From positions 9,788,501 through 9,852,500 of the forward strand of contig NC_073360.2 of the NCBI RefSeq assembly GCF_027580225.2: a stretch of DNA of 64,000 nt, given 5' to 3'. Positions within the stretch are counted from its first letter, which is position 1, and each line of letters opens with the position of its first letter. The stretch is from Misgurnus anguillicaudatus. Its lineage: Eukaryota; Chordata; Actinopteri; Cypriniformes; Cobitidae. Shown in pieces: positions 51,001-60,000 of this stretch. Made by a program: the position numbers and the translations under genes. The notes under the pieces are model-generated. The model ran no database searches. It was not told the origin of the DNA and saw only the letters and a list, made by a program, of their open reading frames with translations.

Positions 51001-54000
51001 TATATTTAAAAGTTTCTTAAATACATACATGCATATGTATTTATACATACAAAATAATTACACACATTGCACACACATATTACGCAAAAGCAAACTTTGA
51101 TTTTGTATGCGATTAATCGCAATTAATCTTTTGACAGCCCTAATAAAAATAATAAGATTGCGCTCATAATCGCATCAAGAATAATCGTATTAAAAGAGGT
51201 GCCGTTTTTAACCGCAGTATGCGGCCATGTAAACGCATCTATACTGCACCAACTGAAGTCCGCAAACATTAAGCGTGAATTCGTTTTAAACTAAGAAGTT
51301 TTCCCTGAACTCTGTCAACACGACTCGCTGTCAGCAGTCTGCCTTCATCCAGAAACAGTTTAAATAAAGCAACAGCAGTGTATAAAACCGTCATAATATT
51401 TATGTCTTCATCATGGCACAGAATAACAAAATACGTCCATATGAACGTGTTTGTCAAGTAAAGTAAACTGAAACAGTGGACAGTATATGGGAGTTCATTT
51501 CTCTGCATTGGGCTGTGTGTGAATAATAAACACAAACATTTGTGAATAATCAGAAAATAAAAACTGCATGTAAACAGAAAAAAGTCATGCAGTATACATC
51601 TTGGATGACATGAGGGTGAATACATTAAGAGAGAATGTTCAATATATGGATGAAATATATTAACTGTAATAAGTCTGACATCTGAATAAAATGAGCATCA
51701 TCTGTAACGTTGACTTTAAAAGACAGATCTCTTTTGTTTAGTTTAAAATGCCGTTTAAGGTTCAACTGCTGCAGTTAACTTTAAAAAGCGGTGTTTACTC
51801 TTCCAGCTCATGCTCAGGACCATGAGAATCAAGTTGAGCATGCATGACAAAGAAACTGAAGGCTTACTAATAAACACCCTGCTAAGCGAGCACTATCTAA
51901 AGCACGTCTGTCTCTAATAGGGCTTATTAGCTCTGGCTTGTGTTCCTGGCACCGAGCGGTGTTGGTGAGCGATACGTAACGTCCTAAGCTTGAGGTGATT
52001 TGATTAGAGCGCTGTTAAGGTGATAATTCTCTCAGAAGTGTGGCGAGGGGGCCATCTTGTTCTGGCTATTGATCCACTTGTCGATGAAGGGCTTTTTTTA
52101 AAGGAGCCTGTACGTGTTTGGGGATATTCTGGGGTTCATTTAAGTCCCTGGTGCAGAGAATGCTGTTTCTCAGCCGGGTGGAAAAACTCAAGCAAACTTA
52201 CTTGGTGATGAGTGACCGTTACGTTGACGAGACACTTTTAAGTTATGTTGACTGCAACACAAGTGTACAAGATGTACAACATGCAAACCAGTTTGGGGAG
52301 TAACTAACTAAAAGTAACTATGCTACTAGCCTACATACTGTATGTTTTCAGTATCGTGACAATAGCTGGTTGTTCCTAAAATGAAGTGGCTTTACAGTAG
52401 CAAGACAGCGGTTTCAGGTTTTTAATCCTGGTTTTTAATGTTGCATTACATAGCACAGTAGCTTGTAACATTATTAGGGGTGTAACGAGACGAGAGTCGA
52501 GACTGGGTTCAGGAGACGAGACAAAATTTTTACACTGTTTTAAGAAATCCGCAATGATGAAATATATGAATCGTTTATTCAACTAAAATCATATAATAAC
52601 AGCCTTTGAAATTGCATATTTTATATAATAATGATGGGGCAATGATCTAATCAGATCACCTCTAGAATAAATGACTCATTAAAGTTCATTCTTCACAAAT
52701 GGTCCTCTTTCTCCTTTGTAGTGTTGGAAAATCTAAATCATTTTTAATGAATCAGTACATTCAGATGGTTCATCTAATGAAAAAATCAGGGCACTGTGTG
52801 ATTTAATTATAAATTAGATTATATAAATGAAAGTTTGATATCCAAAAAACTATTTTCCACCTCAGTAGGATTTATTAGTCTAGCTTGCATACAAATTTTG
52901 TCTGCACTCGAAACTTAGAATCATATACATTACTCTGAAAATTGTTGCCTCGTATGACACATTTTATTTTACAATATATAACCTAGCAAGAAATGTCTGT
53001 TAATACATTAATGTACATACAATGAATAAATAGTATTGGTTTATATTTAAAAAAATTATAATACAAATAGTTCATTGTACGTTTGATATAGTGAATTACT
53101 TTTTGTTACAGTATGTAAAGTACATGAATAATTTTACAGTTAAAAGGACTTATTTATTATAACACATATCATCTTACAGACTGATCGTAAGACTTATTAA
53201 CTCTTTCCCCGCCACCAGTGTTGGGGAAAGTTACTTTTAAAAGTAATGCATTACAATATTAAGTTACTCCCCAAAAAAGTAACTTATTGCATGACTTAGT
53301 TACTTTTCATGGAAAGTAATGCTTACGTTACTTTTACTTTTTGGTTACTTTTTCTTACTTGGCTGAGGCTTGATCTCTTTCAGGCCTTGCAGGTGTTTTT
53401 TATGATCGCAAACATTTTCATAATTCTATGCTATGTTCAGTTTAGTTCAGTAGATTATTTAATTTTTAAATTGAATTAATTTAACTGAAAATAACTTGAA
53501 TTACTTTTTTAAAAAAGTAACTCAAATATTATAGTAATGCGTTACTTTACTAGTTACTTCAGAAAAGTAATATTATTACGTAATGCGCGTTACTTGTAAT
53601 GCGTAACCCTCAACACTGCCCGCCACTGACGAGTTAACTTGTCAAGTAAGAGAAAACGCTTCCCTCCCAATAACGAATTTTTCCGGCAATCCGTATTTCC
53701 GCTATTATCCACCAGGTGGCGCTCTTAACAAACTTATAAAACCCGAAAGTATTCCCTTAAGGCAAACGGTTTAAACTCTGTGTATGTTGTGAGGATCGCT
53801 CTGAATCTGATCTCTATCAAAAGTCCTTCACAAAAATGAAATTATCTCTGCTTTTTGCTCAAAATGTGGTATTTTTGAAGAAACCTACCCATATTTGAGA
53901 GGCGATAAAAAGAGAACAAATGAAGGTAGGATGAAACTTTTTTTGTTTGAAAGTAGAGGGTCTGTTGTTTCATTTGATATATTGTATGGTTATATATTTA

Positions 54001-57000
54001 AAGAAGAACATTTTACGGAAGGCATTAAACTTTTGTGAAAATCATAAAACATGCTGGCGCTGGCTGGCAACTTTTTTTTTAAAACACTGGCGTGGAAAGA
54101 GTTAATTAAGGGGTATTTCATTTTCTGTTAAACTATTCCTTAAAGAAGAGTAGTTGTCTGAAGTTAACTACTTAAAATATAATGCTTTTTTACTTGCGAT
54201 AATTTACTGGCATGTGTGCCATCACTGGCAAACAGGGGTGTGCCAAAATCTCGATATGACGATGTATCGATCGTCGGCCTCTGCGATACGAGAATCGATA
54301 CGCTGGCTTCAAATATTGATAAATTAATTAATAAACAAGATGCCCTAAATAGATTTTCCAGCGCCATTACTTAATGGCTCCTCGGGGTGGCGCTAAACAC
54401 ATGAAGATTGGAATGATGAAAACATGAACAAACGTTGAAAGAAATTAGGATAGGATGGCGGATGCACGTAAAATAATAGATGCCTCAGCCATTTAAGTTG
54501 AAATGCTTTTATACCATTGATGGGCTGATAAAATTATAAATGTTTATACAAAACACATTTATATTTTGTTAAATGTGTCCGTTTACAAAGAAAAGCTATC
54601 AGCACAAAATGTTTAATGTGCTTGAAATGTTATACACATTGCTTATATATTGTTCATTTACCTCAGGACTTCAGACTGTGCACAAATGAGACAGCGCGAG
54701 CATTTGTACTCACACATGGGCGACCTGCATTTTTTTCTAGTTGTTATTTCAGTTTGAAAGACGAGTAGATTGCAAGCCCACAGAAAAACGAATGTGCGAT
54801 CGTGTTTTTACTGCTCATTTGCGCTCACCGCTCAGTAATATAACGATGGTCTGCGCAGCCCCGCGTGAACTTGAAATCAAACACAGATTTAACCACAAGA
54901 AGATGCGGGGTCATTAAATATGGCATAGATGAGAGATAGAGAGAGCGGGACAACTTATAAACGAACACCTACATTATAGATAAAAGGATATGTCTATTTA
55001 TTATCAAAGTATTTGCCAGTAGGCTAATGCAGATATTATGGGGAAAAAGTCAGTAATTGCATTCATTGACATAACGTGTGCACCTAACATCTCTGCCCTC
55101 TTAAAATTTTCAGTCAGGGGCTACAGTGTCTTAGTAGAAAAGGTAGTCTGGAGCACTATACCTAAAAACTTTTTGTGGACTTGCATAAAGAGAAAAGTTA
55201 CACTTAATCTTTCCCTGGACATTTTGTTTTTATAGTTTGGCAGATATCGTCAATGTATCGGCATATAATTTGTAAGCAATACATCGATTATCGGAGAATC
55301 GGCGAACCGTGATACTATCGTTATCGGGAGACATGTATCGAATTGTATCGTGAGGTACCCTGCGATTCCCACCCCTACTGGCAAACAAAAAGCCAAACAT
55401 TTACAGTACACACAAAATTTAGGAAATGAGACAAATGTGACTGTAAAGTTGTGAGGGCCCACTCCACAAGTGCCAAGTGACAGTAAAAATAAACTTTGGT
55501 CAGTAAATGCATTTAAATGAATGAAAAGTTAACTAAATCAATAAAGCTGAATAATAAGAATGACAGATCACACGTCACTTAATGTCACACAAAAGCATGC
55601 TAAAGAAAAGCTCTGTACATCAGTCAAAAATGTACCGCAAACTTCCCTACTGACTTCACTACACTAAGTATTTATGTTTTATGTACAGTAACAATCATAA
55701 AGGACTATAAACTATAAGGATAAGTACTCGACTTTATCCATTAGCCAACTGGCGTGAAGGCTGAGACTGTTAAAGAACATCTTCTTACTGAGCATGTGCA
55801 TCTCATCCATAGTCATCAACAGAGAGGAAACGCTGGTACCCATGATGCCACTGTGAGGACGGAGAAGACAAGCATCAGGATTTGAATTCACGTTGCACTT
55901 TGTTATAGCTTTATACTGTTACTGTTTGTACAGCAAAACCCATCACATGACTGGAGATCCTTCATTAAAATAAGATGTTTACTCTCAAGTGAAGGCAGTA
56001 AACCCATTAGAAGCCCTGATTTGTGTACCTGATGGTGTGATGGTAAAACTTGAGAAGGTTGGAAAGTTTATACAGCAGAACTGCACCTGGCTCGGCAACA
56101 ATAACCTGTTCGATACGAACCTGACAGAGAACAAGAAAAATCAACAAAGCTACATAACAATGTGCTTTTGAAAAAAGAAACATTATCTGCTCACTTGGGT
56201 ATTGCACATTTTTATTTTGGGGATCCTTTTATTGATGCACACACAAATCATCATTATCTCTCACTTTGACAGACTTATTTTTTTAACTTTTTCAGTTTTT
56301 TCCTTAACTTTTTTTCTTACAAACACCTATCATTTCACTTCAGAAGACATATATTAATCAACTGGATTACTTTAATGACGGAGGTAAGTTTTTTCGGGAA
56401 CCATGTTGACCCCTTTATTAGACAAAACCATTACAGCATTTTAATATAAAGCATCTGGGATGTCATGAGGTTGAGTAAATAATGAGAATTTTCGTTTTTG
56501 GGTGAACCAATCCTTTAATGTTTAAGTGGTAGTGTTAATCTCACCTTAAGTGGTCTGCAAACTCCTTCAGTGATGTGACCAACCACTTCCTGCATGTTCT
56601 CTTCAACTCCTATACAAACACAATGACAAAATCTATCTGCAACTTCCTCACAAACACAAAGTCGGGAATAACTAGGCATCTTTCAACATTTGGTATAATG
56701 TCGGGTACAAGTCGGGTGGGGCGGGCGTACCTTGCACGGTAACCTGTTTGAGCAGAGCCTCCAGATGTTCCTTCTCTGAGGCTGTGGCTTGATGGAGCCA
56801 GGCCAACATGTCCCCAACATACCTGACAAGATCATTCGAATAGTCATTTTAAACAGAAAACATACAGGGACACACACTATTTGAAATTCATAAGCTGTGC
56901 CCAAATTCACTCACACACTATTTCCTGTATAGCCAATGCTAAATAGTCCACTATTGGGAAAGAGTGAACAAAAATGAGTGAGCTATTTTGGACACTGACG

Positions 57001-60000
57001 TATACACCATGCTACATCAGTACTATGTAGTAGAATAAAACATTACATAGTTAATTATATGGCAACAGCGCTGGATACATGAGGTATTTTATGTTATTAA
57101 CCTCAGCAAAGAGCCTCTCCACAATGTTGTCTACCATTTCAAATACACAAGTACTTTAAATTCAAATTGATTTGTTTGGCTGTCAATGGTTTATCGTTCA
57201 TCACTTGAAAAAAAATTGCCACAAAACTGATCCCAACGATGGGTCTCATTCACTAATAGTTGTGTACGTTTTTCTTATTTATAAGCACACTTGAAGTTCT
57301 CACGAAAACGTTCCGCCTAATTCACAACACGTGCATATGCACATGAGTTTGTTCTTATACTTGCTCTTACGTTTGTGAATATGGAGTGTTATACATGAGC
57401 GGCCGCGTGCAGGAGGTTGTTAATTTGCATAAAACACGTCCAACCAGCTCCATATAAGAGATTGCCGCAGCGCAGTGCTAGTCCACAGAAAAATTTAAAG
57501 CAGTTTGTAATAGAAGCAAAAGAGCTTTGAAAAGAAATCCATGATTATATTTATTATCGGTAAAATTCCGATTTTCTCTGGATTTTTTTAATTGGGAGGT
57601 TTTGCTGTCGCTGGAGGAAGCCAGTGCTGTCCACCAACCAGAGTAACATTAAAGAAGTATTGGATGCGTTAACAAATATGACATTTAATTTATATGACAG
57701 AGAGGCGCATCTGTATCTAAAATAAAACAGACTGGAGATCAAGTGATTGACGTTTGAACTTCTCATTACATTTACATGATGTTTACATTAGGCATTAAGC
57801 AGACGCTTTCATATAGAGATTTAAAAAGCGAAGAAGGAGAGCGTGAAGCTTTGTCATTACGTCAACTTCTTTATATATGTAGAAAAAATAAGTAGGCTAT
57901 GATAATGTATAATATAATGTATATATTAATAATATAGATCATGTAGTCCTATAATAATGTATAATACAGAAAATATTATAATATAAAATATAATCATGTA
58001 AATGTTATATATCAACATTATCATACACATTATAATTATAGCCTAGAATATGATTACCGTAATTTCCGGACTATAAGCCGCACTGAAGTATAAGTCGCAT
58101 CATTCATAAATGCGTCATTAAGATGAAATAACATATATAAAAGTCACAGTGGACTTTACGTCGTGTTTATTTAGAAAATGATTTCAGAAAATCCAAGCCG
58201 AAGAACAGACATTTACTCTGGAAAGGTAAGTTATTCAACTAAACAATAGCAGACAGAACAGCAGGCTGAATAGATGTCTGTACATTAAAGTGATATTATC
58301 AGTTATTTAAACGATAAACCATAACATACAGAACTTACCTGGAAGGTTGAATAGACTAAATTAACCGAACAAGCCAACTACCGTGAAGTTTCATACTCGT
58401 CATTCGGCATCACTGAATCCATTGAATTACATAAAAATAGAAGCAGCATATAGCGGACTCTTACGGCTGTAGACGGTAATGATGTCTCTTGCCTCATAAA
58501 TGTCAAAATGAACATATACTGACTTACAAGGCGCACCCGACTATAAGACGCAGCTCCAGCCAAGATATGAAAAAAATGTGGCTTATGGACCGTAAAATGT
58601 TATTTTGAAAAGTAGGGGTGTAACGGTACGCAAAAAAATCACGGTTCGGTGCGTACACCGGTTTTGAGCCACGGTTCGGTTCATTTTCGGTACAGTAAGG
58701 GGAAAATGCAAACATTAAACTGCAGGTTGTTTATTACTATAAACTTTTTTTTACAATTTGTTTACACTTTTTTAAACACTTTTTATTAATATATAATATA
58801 TAAAATGAAAAAATAATAAATAAAATACTACTGCAAAGTTCTTTTTTACATTATTTTATAACAGTTGGTAACTCTTTTCTTAACCTTCTCTTAAACTTTT
58901 TCAACTAAAACCTTGAACTAAAAAATTCAATAACATGTGCTTTTAGACACTACACGTAAACGTTTACATCAATAATCAAACGAATATACAACTAAGTAAA
59001 TTAAAATCTTTCTGCGGGCCGAATTATGTTATATGTTTGACAGAAGACTTGCGCTGAACGCGGAGACTTCCGCCACTTAATATGTTCGTGTGGAAACGCA
59101 CGTATTATGTTCCGCACAGGCACACATAAAAGATTGCATTCGGCCTTTCGGTGCACGTGTGCACCGTGCCGAAAGCCCTGAACCGAAACGGTCCGGTACG
59201 AATACACGTACCGTTACACCCCTATTGAAAAGTGATTATTTTGATACGAAATTTTTTATTAAATCACGATTTGTTCGTAAAAACATCCGTATTCACATCT
59301 CACGCATAATTTGTAATGAGAACCAATATCAGCTTTCTTGATGAATGAGACCCTTGTACCTTTACCGCTAAAGTTGTGGTGTGAACTCCAATTTTCTCTT
59401 TAATGTAGAGCAATTTTTAGTGTTGTCCATATTGTTAACAAACTCGAAACGGTAAATTATTATTTTTTACTCTTTGTCACATTTGGTTGTGTTCATTGTA
59501 TCAGTTGATAATAAAGAGAACAAAAACAACTGTTTGTTACGTTTATTTACTCTTATATCGATTTACTTAAATATGTGAAAAGTACCCAAGGGTTTATTCA
59601 TGGACACTTTACTATCTTGTGAGCCCCAGGGAGAGGAGTTATCCAATGACGGCGACGAAGGAGAGGTGTTGAAAGTGGTAACACGTCTCAATTTGAAAGC
59701 AAATACATATATTAAACAGCTGTCCCTTGTGGTTAAATTGCGCTCGTTTAACTAGTTGTTATGACGCTGTATGTCACGTGATGTATCAACATGGCGGATG
59801 TAATGCATCTGAATTCATCTCTTTATTTTTAAAAAGTAGAAAAAACTGTAAACGAGAGCAAACAACAAGTATATAAACATAAATTTACTGTTTACTGTCA
59901 GTATCCTCCAAACTGATTCCAGTCACACGGTCTTCTCATATTGTCTTCATGGGAAATACTTAAATGTGTACATCGAATGTAATCAGAGTGCATTGTGGGT

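Larger units (their letters stand above)
57241..59353. mobile_element. GGGTCTCATTCA element hosting two insertions
   Basis: The left end GGGTCTCATTCACTAA and right end TTGATGAATGAGACCC are inverted. Next to them, ACTAATAGTTGTGTACG and CGTATTCACATCTCACGC-type sequences continue the pairing weakly. It is 2.1 kb, of which about 1.15 kb is the two inserted elements at 58055-58594 and 58613-59224. In a cog6 intron. Confidence 0.6.

Noticed and set aside
51269..51625. 118-codon minus-strand frame in a cog6 intron
   Set aside because: Hydrophobic, low-complexity translation of AT-rich DNA; not needed by the cog6 frame and without splice-site support.
56683..56910. 75-codon minus-strand frame overlapping a cog6 exon
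   Set aside because: It reads the exon at 56731-56822 in the wrong frame.
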